A stretch of DNA of 64,000 nucleotides from Luteimonas fraxinea (GTDB lineage: Bacteria; Pseudomonadota; Gammaproteobacteria; Xanthomonadales; Xanthomonadaceae). Under the pieces are notes generated by a model. The model was not told where the DNA came from. It saw only the letters and a list, made by a program, of their open reading frames with translations, and did no database searches. This document shows, one piece after another, positions 51,984-61,441 of this stretch; positions within the stretch are counted from its first letter, which is position 1, and each line of letters starts with the position of its first letter. Both the position numbers and the translations under genes were made by a program. Where the stretch lies: assembly GCF_021233355.1 (NCBI RefSeq), contig NZ_CP089507.1, forward strand, positions 1,674,001 to 1,738,000, read 5' to 3'.

Positions 51984-52928
51984 TCAGGCGGCCGACGATG
52001 CGCAGCGCGCGGCGAGTGCATCGAGGCCTGCGTGGTCGGCATCACCGCGCAGCAGCGCGTCGACGTCGGCGCGCGCAGGCACGCTCGACTGCGCACCGAG
52101 CGCGGTGCAGGCGAGCGCCGAGGCAGCTGCGGCGGCGCGCAGTCCGGCCACCAGCGTCTCGCCGCGCGCGAGTGCAGCGACCAGCACGCCACAGAAGGTA
52201 TCGCCCGCAGCGGTGGTGTCCACCGCCGCGACCGGAAATGCGGGCTGCAGATGCAGATCCGTACCCTTGCGCGCGATGCAGCCGGCCGCGCCGAGGGTGA
52301 CCACGACGGCCGGCACCGGCACGCTTTTCAGGGCGCTGATCAGATCGTCGGCCTGGTGGGCGATCATCGCCAGCTCGCCTTCGTTGACGATCAGCACATC
52401 AATCTGGCGCAGCAGCGCATCGGGCAGGATGCGCGCCGGCGCGGCGTTGAGGACCACGCGCACGCCGGCCTCGCGCGCACGCGTGGCCCAGGCGGTGACG
52501 GCTTCGATCGGTGTCTCCAGCTGCAGCAGCAGCGTGTCGACGCCGGCAAGATCGGGCAGGTCGTCGGCGACCAGCGCGGCATTGGCGCCCGGCGCAACGG
52601 TAATCGCGTTCTCCGCGCCGTCGGCCAGGCAGATGAAGGCGACACCGGTCGCGTGCGCGGTCTGCCGGCGGATATCGAGTGCGACACCGGCGGCCCGCAG
52701 CGAGGCTTCGACCGGCACGGCATGCGCGTCATCACCGAGCGCGAGCAGCATCTGCGTATCCGCACCGCCCGCGCGCGCGGCGGCAACGGCCTGGTTGGCG
52801 CCCTTGCCGCCGGGGAATGTCTGGAACGCGCGACCGAGAACGGTTTCTCCGGGTGCGGGAATGTGCGCGGCGCGCACGACGAAATCGAGGTTCGCCGAGC
52901 CGGCGACGAGCACGCGACCCGCGCTCAT
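51984..52928 (-). CDS. rbsK: Ribokinase (PfkB family)
   Basis: 314 residues; ATG overlaps the serine-hydrolase stop (ATGA). PfkB signatures: FPGGKGANQAVAAARAGG near residue 38 and DTTAAGDTFCG with catalytic Asp near the C-terminus. GSANLDFV at the N-terminus is the sugar-binding strand. It phosphorylates ribose or a related pentose released by the hydrolases of this locus. Specificity for ribose is by family; another sugar is possible. Confidence 0.9.
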   Translation of the reverse strand: MSAGRVLVAGSANLDFVVRAAHIPAPGETVLGRAFQTFPGGKGANQAVAAARAGGADTQMLLALGDDAHAVPVEASLRAAGVALDIRRQTAHATGVAFICLADGAENAITVAPGANAALVADDLPDLAGVDTLLLQLETPIEAVTAWATRAREAGVRVVLNAAPARILPDALLRQIDVLIVNEGELAMIAHQADDLISALKSVPVPAVVVTLGAAGCIARKGTDLHLQPAFPVAAVDTTAAGDTFCGVLVAALARGETLVAGLRAAAAASALACTALGAQSSVPARADVDALLRGDADHAGLDALAARCASSAA

Positions 52929-54241
52929 GGTGCGGCGCCCTGCTGGACGAGGTTGTAGAACGGCGTCGCCAGTCGTGGCGGATCGCCAGCCACATCGCGC
53001 GGCAGATGCTGGGCGAGCAGGATCGCGACGATGCCGCGCGTCGGATCGATCGTGAAATACGTCGACGCCGCGCCGGACCAGCCCGCCTGTCCCGGCGCAC
53101 CGAGGCGCCCACGCGCGGCAGGATCGAGCTGCACCGAGACGCCGAAGCCGAATCCTTCGTACGGACTGAAGCTCGTATGCGGCGCATCGAGAAAGCCGAG
53201 CTGGTTGCACACCATCATCGCCACCGTGTCCTCGCGCAGATAGCGCGTGCCGTCGAGCGCGCCGCCCCCGAGCAGCATGCGCGCGAACCGCAGATAGTCC
53301 GCCGCGGTCGAGTACAAGCCGCCGGCGCCGCTCGTGTAGGGATTGAGCGCTGCGCCGGGCGTCGTCGCACTCGGACCTTCAGCGATGCGCAGTTTGCCGT
53401 CGTCGCCGGTCGTGGTGATGTCGACCACGCGGACCCGCTGCTCCGCCGGCACCGAGAACCCGGTGTCGACCATGCCCAGAGGGACGAACAGCCGCGTGCG
53501 CAGGAATGCGTCGAGCGGCTCGCCGGAGACCACCTCGACCAGTCGCGAGAGGACATTCGTCGCGGCGCCGTCGTAGGCGAACACGGTGCCGGGATCGTGC
53601 TGCAGCGGCACGGCGGCGAGCCGTTGCACGTACGCGTCCAGATCCGGGGCATCGTCCAGGCCCGCCGCCTCGCGCAGACGCAGCGCCCCGCCCTCGCTGT
53701 TGGCGATGCCGGAGGTGTGGGTCAGTAGATGACGGATCGTCAACGCGCGGGCCGGTGCGCGCTGCGCGCCATTTTCATCCAGCACCCGCAGCTGCGAAAA
53801 CGCGGGCAGATGCCGGGCGATGTCGTCATCGAGTCCGATGTCTCCGCTGTCGACCAGCATCAGCACGGCAACCGAGACGACCGGCTTGGTCATCGAGTAG
53901 ATGCGGAAGATCGCGTCCTCACGCATCGGTGCGGTGCCGGCGAGATCGCGCATGCCGGCGGCATGCACGTGCGGCGCCTGGCCGTCCTGCCACACCGACG
54001 CCACGGCGCCGGTGTAACCGCCGGGGCCCACCGCTTCGTCGACGAACGTATCGAGCGCTTGCCAGCGTGCGACGGGCGCATCCGCCGCAGCGGGTTTGAC
54101 CGCATACACCGACATCGCCGGCGCCAGCCACGCACAGGCGAGCAGCGCGATCACCTGCAGACGCACACACAGCCGCCGCCCGTCACCGTCCGCGCGACGC
54201 GATCGCGTCCTGTCTGCTGCCTGCACCTGCATCTCCCGCAT
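52925..54241 (-). CDS. Class C beta-lactamase-fold serine hydrolase
   Basis: About 438 residues; start ambiguous (ATG at 54289, 54241 or 54232). Signal peptide around IALLACAWLAPAMSVYA, so periplasmic. The SxxK nucleophile is in IYSMTKPV. A Tyr-x-Asn-like motif may be FAYDGAATN, and the C-terminal HxG-like stretch includes GAPGQAGWSGAAS. Such proteins hydrolyse esters or peptides as often as beta-lactams. It lies 51 bp after the TonB receptor stop and overlaps rbsK, so a sugar-ester substrate is possible (inference). Confidence 0.88.
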   Translation of the reverse strand: MREMQVQAADRTRSRRADGDGRRLCVRLQVIALLACAWLAPAMSVYAVKPAAADAPVARWQALDTFVDEAVGPGGYTGAVASVWQDGQAPHVHAAGMRDLAGTAPMREDAIFRIYSMTKPVVSVAVLMLVDSGDIGLDDDIARHLPAFSQLRVLDENGAQRAPARALTIRHLLTHTSGIANSEGGALRLREAAGLDDAPDLDAYVQRLAAVPLQHDPGTVFAYDGAATNVLSRLVEVVSGEPLDAFLRTRLFVPLGMVDTGFSVPAEQRVRVVDITTTGDDGKLRIAEGPSATTPGAALNPYTSGAGGLYSTAADYLRFARMLLGGGALDGTRYLREDTVAMMVCNQLGFLDAPHTSFSPYEGFGFGVSVQLDPAARGRLGAPGQAGWSGAASTYFTIDPTRGIVAILLAQHLPRDVAGDPPRLATPFYNLVQQGAAP

Positions 54242-54292
54242 CCCGCACGCAGGCCCCGCACCACGCGGGGCCATCTCATCCGATCGCATCGA

Positions 54293-56518
54293 TCAGAACG
54301 TGATCGTGTGGGTCAGCGACACCATCCGCCCGCGACCGGCCCAGTAGTTCTGGAAGCCCGGCACCTGCGACCAGCTGAGGATGTACTGCTTGTCCAACAG
54401 GTTCTCGATGCCGACCGTCAGCTTGCCGTAGCGGCCGGTGTCGACGTTCACGCCCAGATCGAACAGCGTATAGCCCTCGGTGTTCTCGACGTAGCTGAAG
54501 CTGCGGTTGTCGAAGCTGCGCACGTCGCTGCCGGACAGATCGCGATCGAGCAGCGTGGTCGCGCCCAGCGTGACGTCGGCTGTCGGGATGAAGTTCCAGG
54601 TGACCGACACGGCGATCTTGTCCGGATTGACGTCGAGCACGCCCAGCGGCTTGTTCAGTCCACCGGCTTCGTAGTCGCCATTCGGCGCCGACGACCAGAA
54701 CGCGGTCTTGCCGCGGATCCGCGAGTAGATGCCCGACACCTTCCACTGCTCGTTGAAGCGGAATTCGCCGTTGGCCTCCAGACCCTTGATGCGCACCGGC
54801 GCACGTGCGAGCACGAAGTCGTTGGTCACCGGATCGACCGACAGCGATGTACCGAACGGCGAGCGCGAGTCGTAGTACGACGCGCCGAAGGACGCATCGG
54901 CGCCGGCCCAGTTGAAGCCGACTTCGCGGTTGGTGACGATGATCGGATCGAGATCGGCGATGCGGTCGACCGACTGGTTCGGCACGCTGATGTTGCGCAA
55001 CGGAATGCCGATGTTCGCCAGGCCGAAGCCTTCGCCGTAGCTGACGAAGGTGGAGAATTCGTCGGTGACGCGCCAGATCGCGCCGATGTTCTTCATCGTC
55101 TCCGAGTATTCCAGCCCGCCGCCCTGCACGAACACGCTGTTGCGGAACGGCGTGGTGGTGTAGCTGTCGACGTCGAGCTTGCCGTCCTCATGACGCACAC
55201 CGCCGCTGACCGTGACCGGACCGATGTCCCAGGTCAGCTGTGCGAACGGCGCGACGCTCGAATACTGCATTGGCGGCACCCAGAGGCGATTGGTGATCGC
55301 GAGCCGCTGCGCGGCTTCGTCCTCCACCAGATCCACACCGGTGCGCAGCTGCAGGCCCTCGACCGAGAACAGATCTCCGCGCGTCCACGAAGTACGCAGG
55401 CCGCGCTTCTTCGACACGATTTCGGACTGGTCGTAGATGCGATCCGCTTCGTCGAAGTTGTCGTCCACCTTGACCAGCTGGCGGTCATCGCCGTCTTCGG
55501 GCAGGTAGCGCATCGACTGGTCGGCCCAGTAGATGTCGGCATTGAACGTGCCGCCGAACAGGTCGCCATGGCTGTACTTCACTGCGGCCTGACGGAAGTC
55601 GTTGATCTCGGCGAGCGCGCCTGCGATCGAGCCGCGCTCCGATGTGTTGGTGGTCGGCTCCGGACATTCGACCGGATCCGGGCGGCAGCCTTCGACCTGG
55701 ATGTAGTTCGCCTTGCCTTCGATCTTGAAGTCGCTGTAGCTGAACTGCAGACGCTGCTGGAGGCCTTCGCCGAAATTCCAGCCACCCTTGAAGTAGAGAT
55801 TGCGCGCTTCGGAATCCGACACCGAGCCGCTGGTGTTCATGCCGATGCGGCGACCGTTGCCGTCATAGGAAATGCCACGGTCGATGTACGACGCGCTGGC
55901 CAGCATGTCGAAGGCGTCGTTCTTGTAGGCGTGATTGACGCCGACCTTCCAGCCGCTGCTGTCGGTGCCGAACTGCGTGGAGTAGCGCGTGGTCAGCTGG
56001 GTTTCGTGGCCCTCGACCGTCGGTACCTTGGAGATGTAGTTGATGATGCCGCCCGCGGCGCCGATGCCTTCCGATGCCGACGGTCCGTTGATGACCTCGA
56101 TGCGCCCGACCAGACCCATGTCGGTGAACGTGCCGTTGCGTCCGCCCTCGCGCAGCGGCGAGCCCTGCGGGATACCGTCGAACAGGCGCAGCGCGATGCG
56201 GCCGCGCAGCGTCTCGCCCGTATTGCTCATCGCCTGCGAGGATTCGGCATAGCCGGGCACGGTGCGCGCGAGCACGGCGGTTGCGTCTTCGGTCAACGCC
56301 AGCGTGTGCGCGACCTGCTCCTGCGAGACCAGGCTGATGGCGCCGGGAATCTTGTCGATCGAGGTCGCCACGCGCGTGCCGGTCACGACCATGCGGTCGA
56401 GCGTCTTGGCATCGCGACGGGCAGCCTCGCGCGTGTCGCTGTCGGCCTGCTGCGCGTGTCCGGCGCCGGCGGCGGCCAGCAGGATGCAACCGATCGCGGC
56501 GGAAAGCGGCTTGATCAT
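54293..56518 (-). CDS. TonB-dependent receptor
   Basis: 741 residues. Signal peptide to about residue 22 (IGCILLAAAGAGHAQ), TonB-box-like RMVVTGTRV, plug ending in VINGPSASEGIGAAGGIINYISKVPT, and a barrel ending SLTHTITF. One loop carries a Cys pair (VEGCRPDPVECPEP). It heads the unit receptor / serine hydrolase / rbsK / FGE-like fusion / GH127, so it probably imports a glycoside or sugar ester rather than iron, although plug sequence alone resembles ferrisiderophore receptors. Confidence 0.9.
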   Translation of the reverse strand: MIKPLSAAIGCILLAAAGAGHAQQADSDTREAARRDAKTLDRMVVTGTRVATSIDKIPGAISLVSQEQVAHTLALTEDATAVLARTVPGYAESSQAMSNTGETLRGRIALRLFDGIPQGSPLREGGRNGTFTDMGLVGRIEVINGPSASEGIGAAGGIINYISKVPTVEGHETQLTTRYSTQFGTDSSGWKVGVNHAYKNDAFDMLASASYIDRGISYDGNGRRIGMNTSGSVSDSEARNLYFKGGWNFGEGLQQRLQFSYSDFKIEGKANYIQVEGCRPDPVECPEPTTNTSERGSIAGALAEINDFRQAAVKYSHGDLFGGTFNADIYWADQSMRYLPEDGDDRQLVKVDDNFDEADRIYDQSEIVSKKRGLRTSWTRGDLFSVEGLQLRTGVDLVEDEAAQRLAITNRLWVPPMQYSSVAPFAQLTWDIGPVTVSGGVRHEDGKLDVDSYTTTPFRNSVFVQGGGLEYSETMKNIGAIWRVTDEFSTFVSYGEGFGLANIGIPLRNISVPNQSVDRIADLDPIIVTNREVGFNWAGADASFGASYYDSRSPFGTSLSVDPVTNDFVLARAPVRIKGLEANGEFRFNEQWKVSGIYSRIRGKTAFWSSAPNGDYEAGGLNKPLGVLDVNPDKIAVSVTWNFIPTADVTLGATTLLDRDLSGSDVRSFDNRSFSYVENTEGYTLFDLGVNVDTGRYGKLTVGIENLLDKQYILSWSQVPGFQNYWAGRGRMVSLTHTITF

Positions 56519-56776
56519 GGTGTGTTCTCTTCGGGCTGTGCGATGCGTGGGCCCCCGATGACGGGGTGCGGACGGCCGGTGGACGTGGCGCTGGGTGTGC
56601 GCATGGATGCGGCAGGACGGGTTCGCATGGAACGGCGCCTCCCCACGCGCGTTTCCGGTACGTTGCGGCGAAGGTTAGGTGCGCGCAGGGTGCGGATGAA
56701 CCGCCTGCACCTATGTTCAAACGACAGTTTTTATTGCCTGCGATCGCACAAAATGTTTGCTGCTATGCAGCATCCA

Positions 56777-57700
56777 TCACTCGCGCATTGCGGCCTCGTC
56801 GACATGGCGACGCGCGGTCGCGCGGCACTCCTCGCGCAGGGCCGTCACGAGACGACTGCGTACGCTGGCATTCGACCAGACGATGCCGATGCGACGTGGC
56901 TCCGCAGGCTCCGGCAACGGAATGCGCGCGAGCCGCACACCGGCCGGCCAAGGCTGCGCCCAGTCGGGCACCAGTGACACGCCGAGACCGCGATCGACCA
57001 TCACCGCGATCGCGTTGAGCGCATTGAGTTCGAAGCGCTCGCGCGGGGTGATGCCGACGCGGCGCAGGTAATCGTCGGCCTGGCGGCCGCCCCACTGGTG
57101 GCGGTCGTAACGGATCAGCGGTTCGCTCGACAGCAGCTCATGCGGATCGCGATGCGTCATGTGCTGCGGCGCCAGCACCACCAGCGGCTCCTCGCGCAGC
57201 ACTTCCCAGTTGCAGGTCTTGGGCAGCGCGAACGGCGCCTGCAGCACGATCGCCGCGTCGAGGTTGCCCTGCTCCACTTCGGTGTAGAGCTCGGCCGAAT
57301 AGCCGGGTTTGATGAAGACGTTGATCTGCGGCAGCGTGGTGACCATGCGCGCGAGCACGTCGGGCAGCATGCCGGCCAGCGCGGTCGGGCAGGCGCCCAG
57401 GCGCAGTTCGCCGGCGACTGCGCGGTCATTGGCGACGCTGCGGAGGTCGGACACATCGCGCAGCAGGTCGCGCGTGCGCTGCAGGATGCGCGCGCCTTCC
57501 TCGGTCACGCAGACGGTGCGCCCGGCGCGCGCGATCAGGCCGACGCCGAGTTCGCGCTCCAGCGTGCGGATCTGCTGGGCGACCGCCGCCGGCGTGATGT
57601 TGAGGAAACGGGCCGCGGCGGCCATCGAGCCACGGTCGACGACGTTGACGAAGGTGTAGAGGAACTGGGTGTCCAAGAATCGTCTCCGTGCGGTGCGCAC
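56777..57700 (-). CDS. LysR-family transcriptional regulator
   Basis: 307 residues. HTH near the N-terminus (GSMAAAARFLNITPAAVAQQIRTLERELGVGLIAR) and a LysR effector domain. It lies between the kelch-symporter gene (124 bp upstream in the same direction) and the TonB receptor (258 bp downstream), so it may regulate either set. Confidence 0.93.
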   Translation of the reverse strand: MRTARRRFLDTQFLYTFVNVVDRGSMAAAARFLNITPAAVAQQIRTLERELGVGLIARAGRTVCVTEEGARILQRTRDLLRDVSDLRSVANDRAVAGELRLGACPTALAGMLPDVLARMVTTLPQINVFIKPGYSAELYTEVEQGNLDAAIVLQAPFALPKTCNWEVLREEPLVVLAPQHMTHRDPHELLSSEPLIRYDRHQWGGRQADDYLRRVGITPRERFELNALNAIAVMVDRGLGVSLVPDWAQPWPAGVRLARIPLPEPAEPRRIGIVWSNASVRSRLVTALREECRATARRHVDEAAMRE

Positions 57701-57824
57701 GCGCTCCTTCGCGTGACCTGGCGATACGCGCGGGGCCGTCGATGGACGGCCGTGGACCGGGCGTGGCGCGACAGTAGCCCGGCCCGTGACGCCGCGCCCC
57801 TGCCGGACGGCAGGGGTCGGGCGA

Positions 57825-60236
57825 TCAGGTAGCTTCGAGCGCCGGCTTGCGGTCGTGGATGGTCAGGCCTTCGAGCAAGCGCTGCGTCGGCGGGAACAGC
57901 AGGCTCGCCAGATAGCCGATCACGATGCACAACATGATCGAGATGCCGAGATAGAAGTACGGGTGCACCAGGTCGAACGACCACGCCAGGGTGGTGAGCA
58001 CGATCGCGGCACCGATGCCGATCGCCACGCCCTGCGAGTTCGCGCGCCGGGTGAACATGCCCAGCGTGTAGGCGCCGGCGAAACCACCGCCGAGCAGGCC
58101 GGCCAGCTCGATCGACACGTCGAACAGCGAATGGATGTCGAAGCGCGACAGCAGCAGCGCCAGCGCCATGCCGATCAGGCCGACGACGACGGTCATCCAT
58201 TCGGCGAAGCGCACGCTGCCGCGCTCGGTCGGCGCTTTCGCGAGTCGGTCGTAGAAGTCCACCGACAGCAATGTCGCGACACTGTTGATGATGCTCGACA
58301 GCGTCGACATCGCCGCGGCGAAGATACCGGCGATGATCAGGCCGGTCACGCCGACCGGCAGTTCGGCGGCGATGAAGAGCGGGAAGGTCGCATCGATCGG
58401 CAGCAGCGGATCGAGCCGCTCGGGATTCTGCCGGTAGTACATCCACAGCGCGGTGCCGATGGAATAGAACACGAAGCCGCCGGGAATCATGATCGCGGCG
58501 AACACCCAGATCGAGCGGCCGGCTTCCTTGTCGGACTTGGTCGCCAGCGAACGCTGCATCAGCACCTGGTCCTTCGGGAACGTCAGCACGACGTCGAACA
58601 CGACGAGGAAAATGAAGCCCCAGACGGTCGCCTTGGTCAGATCGAAACTGAAATCGAGCAGCTTGGTCTTCTCCTGCACGGCGACCGCTTCGCGCACCGC
58701 GTCGAGATCGCTGCCCAGCGACATCAGGATGAAGATGATCGCGAACACCGCGCCGCCCATCTTCACGAACACCTGCACGAAGTCGGTCCACACCACCGCG
58801 CGCATGCCACCCATCACGGTGTAGATGATGGTGAAGCCGCCCATGATCATGATGCTCCACACCACATCGATTCCGGTAATCGTCGCGATCGCCAGCGCGG
58901 GCAGGAACAGGATCACGCTGAGCCGGCTGCCGATCTGCATCAGGATCGCCAGCGCGCTGGCGAGCATGCGGATCGCGGGATGGAAGCGCGTTTCCAGATA
59001 CGAGAACACCGACATCAGATCCAGCCGGCGCAGCAGCGGCACGATCCACACCGCGACGAACATCAGGCCCAGCACCGCGACCAGATTGTTGGTCAGGTAC
59101 TGCCAGTTGGTCTCGTAGGCCTTGGCGGGAATCGCGATGAAGCTGATCGAACTGGTGTTGGTCGCGTAGAGGCTCACGCCCGCCGCCCAGAACGGAATGC
59201 TGCGGCCGCCCATGAAGAACTCCGCTTCCGATCCCTTCTGGCCGCGCAGATAGAAATAGCCGCCGATGCCGAGCATCGCGACCAGATAGACCACGATCAC
59301 CAGCCAGTCGATCCAGTGCAGCAGATGCTGGCCCGAACGCAGGGTTTCGCTGTGCAGGCGCAGCTGCGCGCCGTCGCCGTCTGCCCACAGCAGGCCGTTG
59401 CGCCAGCCGGTGGCCAGACGCGGATTGCCCGCGAGCGTCGCGGGCAGCGCTGCCCAGGAATCGGTGATCGTGTGGAACAGCCGCAGGTCCGCCGCCGCGC
59501 CCGGCGCGCTGCGCACCAGATACAGGATGTGCGCCTGGCCGATGGACCGGGCGACGCCCGCCTGCACCGCGCCCGGCATGCGACCGCGATCGCTCCAGCC
59601 GCCATCGGCGACCCAGCGGCGCATGTGTCCATCGGCGCTGGTCAGATACAGACCCGCGCGTTGCGCGGCCAGGGTCACCGGCGCAGCGCCGCCGGGCCAG
59701 ACATCCATCGCGCGCCAGGTCGCAGCGTCCTGCGCCGCAGTCAGCGCGAGCGTCACGAGGCGCGCACTGCCGTCGGCGGCAAGGCCGGCGACATAGAGCG
59801 TGTCGCCGAGCACTGCAGCCTGCGGCTGCTGCAACGGTTCGGGCAACGCGGCTAACGGCTGCGCCACCAGCGTGTCACCGCGCCACGTGAGTGCGACCGG
59901 GCGCGCGACGCGTCCATCGGCGCCCGCCAGCACGAACGCACGACCGGCGCCGCTGGCGCTCGACACGATCGACGCACCCAGCAGTGCGTCGGGCATCGCG
60001 ACCGGACGCCACGCATTGCCATCCTGCGCGAGCACCCAGGCGCGATCGGCGGCGAGCACCAGCGGCTGGTCGTCGAGCACGAACAGCGCCTGCACGTTCG
60101 CTGGAGACGGCAGCGCGGGCAGCGTGCGACCGTCGACGGCCGTCAGGCTTTGCGCGTGCACGGACAGCGGCGCGAGCAGCGACAGGCACAGCAGGGTCGC
60201 GGTCTGCAGCAGACGGCGCAGGAACGGGTTCGGCAT
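57825..60236 (-). CDS. Kelch-like beta-propeller fused to sodium:solute symporter
   Basis: 803 residues. Signal peptide (LLQTATLLCLSLLAPLSVHAQ), then about 300 periplasmic residues in propeller-like repeats (LYVAGLAADGSARL, AGLYLTSADGHMRRW, AHILYLVRSAPG). From about residue 325 there is an SSS-family transporter with about 13 helices (GYFYLRGQKGSEAEFFMGGR, ATNTSSISFIAIPAKAYE, and GIFAAAMSTLSSIINS with Na+ site Ser/Thr). The design resembles sialic-acid mutarotase-transporter fusions, so the propeller may convert or deliver the sugar. It starts 63 bp after the CoA-ester lyase stop. Confidence 0.88.
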   Translation of the reverse strand: MPNPFLRRLLQTATLLCLSLLAPLSVHAQSLTAVDGRTLPALPSPANVQALFVLDDQPLVLAADRAWVLAQDGNAWRPVAMPDALLGASIVSSASGAGRAFVLAGADGRVARPVALTWRGDTLVAQPLAALPEPLQQPQAAVLGDTLYVAGLAADGSARLVTLALTAAQDAATWRAMDVWPGGAAPVTLAAQRAGLYLTSADGHMRRWVADGGWSDRGRMPGAVQAGVARSIGQAHILYLVRSAPGAAADLRLFHTITDSWAALPATLAGNPRLATGWRNGLLWADGDGAQLRLHSETLRSGQHLLHWIDWLVIVVYLVAMLGIGGYFYLRGQKGSEAEFFMGGRSIPFWAAGVSLYATNTSSISFIAIPAKAYETNWQYLTNNLVAVLGLMFVAVWIVPLLRRLDLMSVFSYLETRFHPAIRMLASALAILMQIGSRLSVILFLPALAIATITGIDVVWSIMIMGGFTIIYTVMGGMRAVVWTDFVQVFVKMGGAVFAIIFILMSLGSDLDAVREAVAVQEKTKLLDFSFDLTKATVWGFIFLVVFDVVLTFPKDQVLMQRSLATKSDKEAGRSIWVFAAIMIPGGFVFYSIGTALWMYYRQNPERLDPLLPIDATFPLFIAAELPVGVTGLIIAGIFAAAMSTLSSIINSVATLLSVDFYDRLAKAPTERGSVRFAEWMTVVVGLIGMALALLLSRFDIHSLFDVSIELAGLLGGGFAGAYTLGMFTRRANSQGVAIGIGAAIVLTTLAWSFDLVHPYFYLGISIMLCIVIGYLASLLFPPTQRLLEGLTIHDRKPALEAT

Positions 60237-60298
60237 GCGGGTGATTCCGGTATCGGGCGTGCACGCGAGTTCGCGGCGTGCGGTCGGGGCGCGAAGAC

Positions 60299-61177
60299 TC
60301 ATGTCGGCGATGCATCGCGGGCACGCGCATCACGACTGGCGTGGGCCAGGACGCGTTCGGCGCGACGCAGATAGGGCGCATCGATCATGCGACCGTCGAC
60401 GACGCAGACCGCGCGTCCTTCGCGGCGTGCATCGGCGGCGCCGTTGACGATGCGATGGGCGCGGGCCAGCTCGTCGGCATCGACGGCGAAGACCGCGTGC
60501 GCCAGCGGCACCTGGCGCGGATGGATGCAGCTCTTGCCGACGAAGCCCAGCTGCCGCGCGAGCTGCGCCTCGCGTTCGAAGCCGGCATCGTCGGCGAGGT
60601 CGGCCCAGGCACCATCGCAGGCGAACACGCCGGCTTCCGCGGCAGCCAGTGCGACCTGCAGCATCACCGCCTGCACGTGCGCCGGCACACGGTGGATGCC
60701 GCCGGGTTCGAACAGATCGCCGAGTCCCAGCTGCAGACCGGCCACGCGCGGATGCGCGGTGGCGATGGCCGCGGCATTGCGCAGCGCACGCGGGGTTTCG
60801 ATGTTGAGCAGCAGTCCGACCGATGGCGCGATGCCGAGCGCGGCTTCCTGCGCTTCGATCCGCGCGACCGCCGCGCGCACGTCGTCGGCGCTGTCGGTCT
60901 TGGGCAGATTGATCAGGTCGGGCGCGGCTGGCAACACGGCGGCGAGGTCGGCGTCGTATTCGGGCGAGTCCGGCGCATTGGTGCGCACGATCGCCAACGG
61001 CGCGCCCGCGCCGCGCGTCTGCGCCTGCAGGAATGCGGCGACGTTGGCGCGCGCTTCGGCCTTGCGCGCGTCGGCGACGGCGTCCTCGAGATCGAACGAG
61101 ACCGCATCGGCCTGGCCCTTCCAGGCCTTGCCGAACAGGTCCGGGCGCACGCCCGGCACGAACAATTTGCTGCGCAT
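60299..61177 (-). CDS. HpcH/HpaI-CitE family CoA-ester lyase
   Basis: 292 residues from ATG at 61177 with GGAGG four bases upstream. CitE/malyl-CoA lyase-like motifs: RSKLFVPGVRPD, AVSFDLEDAVAD (metal Asp/Glu), RTNAPDS, LLLNIETPRAL, GLGDLF and GKSCIHPRQV. It would cleave or form a C-C bond in a 3-hydroxyacyl-CoA such as citramalyl- or malyl-CoA. A CoA-transferase at 46.5-47.7 kb could supply its CoA ester. First gene of the minus-strand block; its ribosome site lies in a hairpin. Confidence 0.9.
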   Translation of the reverse strand: MRSKLFVPGVRPDLFGKAWKGQADAVSFDLEDAVADARKAEARANVAAFLQAQTRGAGAPLAIVRTNAPDSPEYDADLAAVLPAAPDLINLPKTDSADDVRAAVARIEAQEAALGIAPSVGLLLNIETPRALRNAAAIATAHPRVAGLQLGLGDLFEPGGIHRVPAHVQAVMLQVALAAAEAGVFACDGAWADLADDAGFEREAQLARQLGFVGKSCIHPRQVPLAHAVFAVDADELARAHRIVNGAADARREGRAVCVVDGRMIDAPYLRRAERVLAHASRDARARDASPT

Positions 61178-61181
61178 CGGC

Positions 61182-61200
61182 CCTCCCGAGTTGCGGGAGG
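61182..61200 (-). promoter_or_regulatory. Hairpin enclosing the Shine-Dalgarno of the CoA-ester lyase gene
   Basis: On the minus strand cctccc (61200-61195) pairs with gggagg (61187-61182) across a 7-nt loop. The second arm is the ribosome-binding sequence, four bases before the ATG at 61177. Folding would hide it. Confidence 0.55.
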
Positions 61201-61441
61201 CAGTGTGCGCGAACGACACCGCGGAAAAAGTCGCCGCCGGGAGTTTCAGACGATAGTTTTCCTGCGGTGTTGGAAGTTTGATCACTGCACAGGCGCGTGC
61301 CTGCATCCCGTTGTCGCGTGCGTGCGTACGCTTGCCAGCACGCGGGCGCGGGCACAAGCTGACGGCGCTGCAAGGGAGGCCGATCCGGCCCGCCCGCACT
61401 GCCGGATCATCGCCATCGCACCGCCCGTCCTACCGCCGTCC

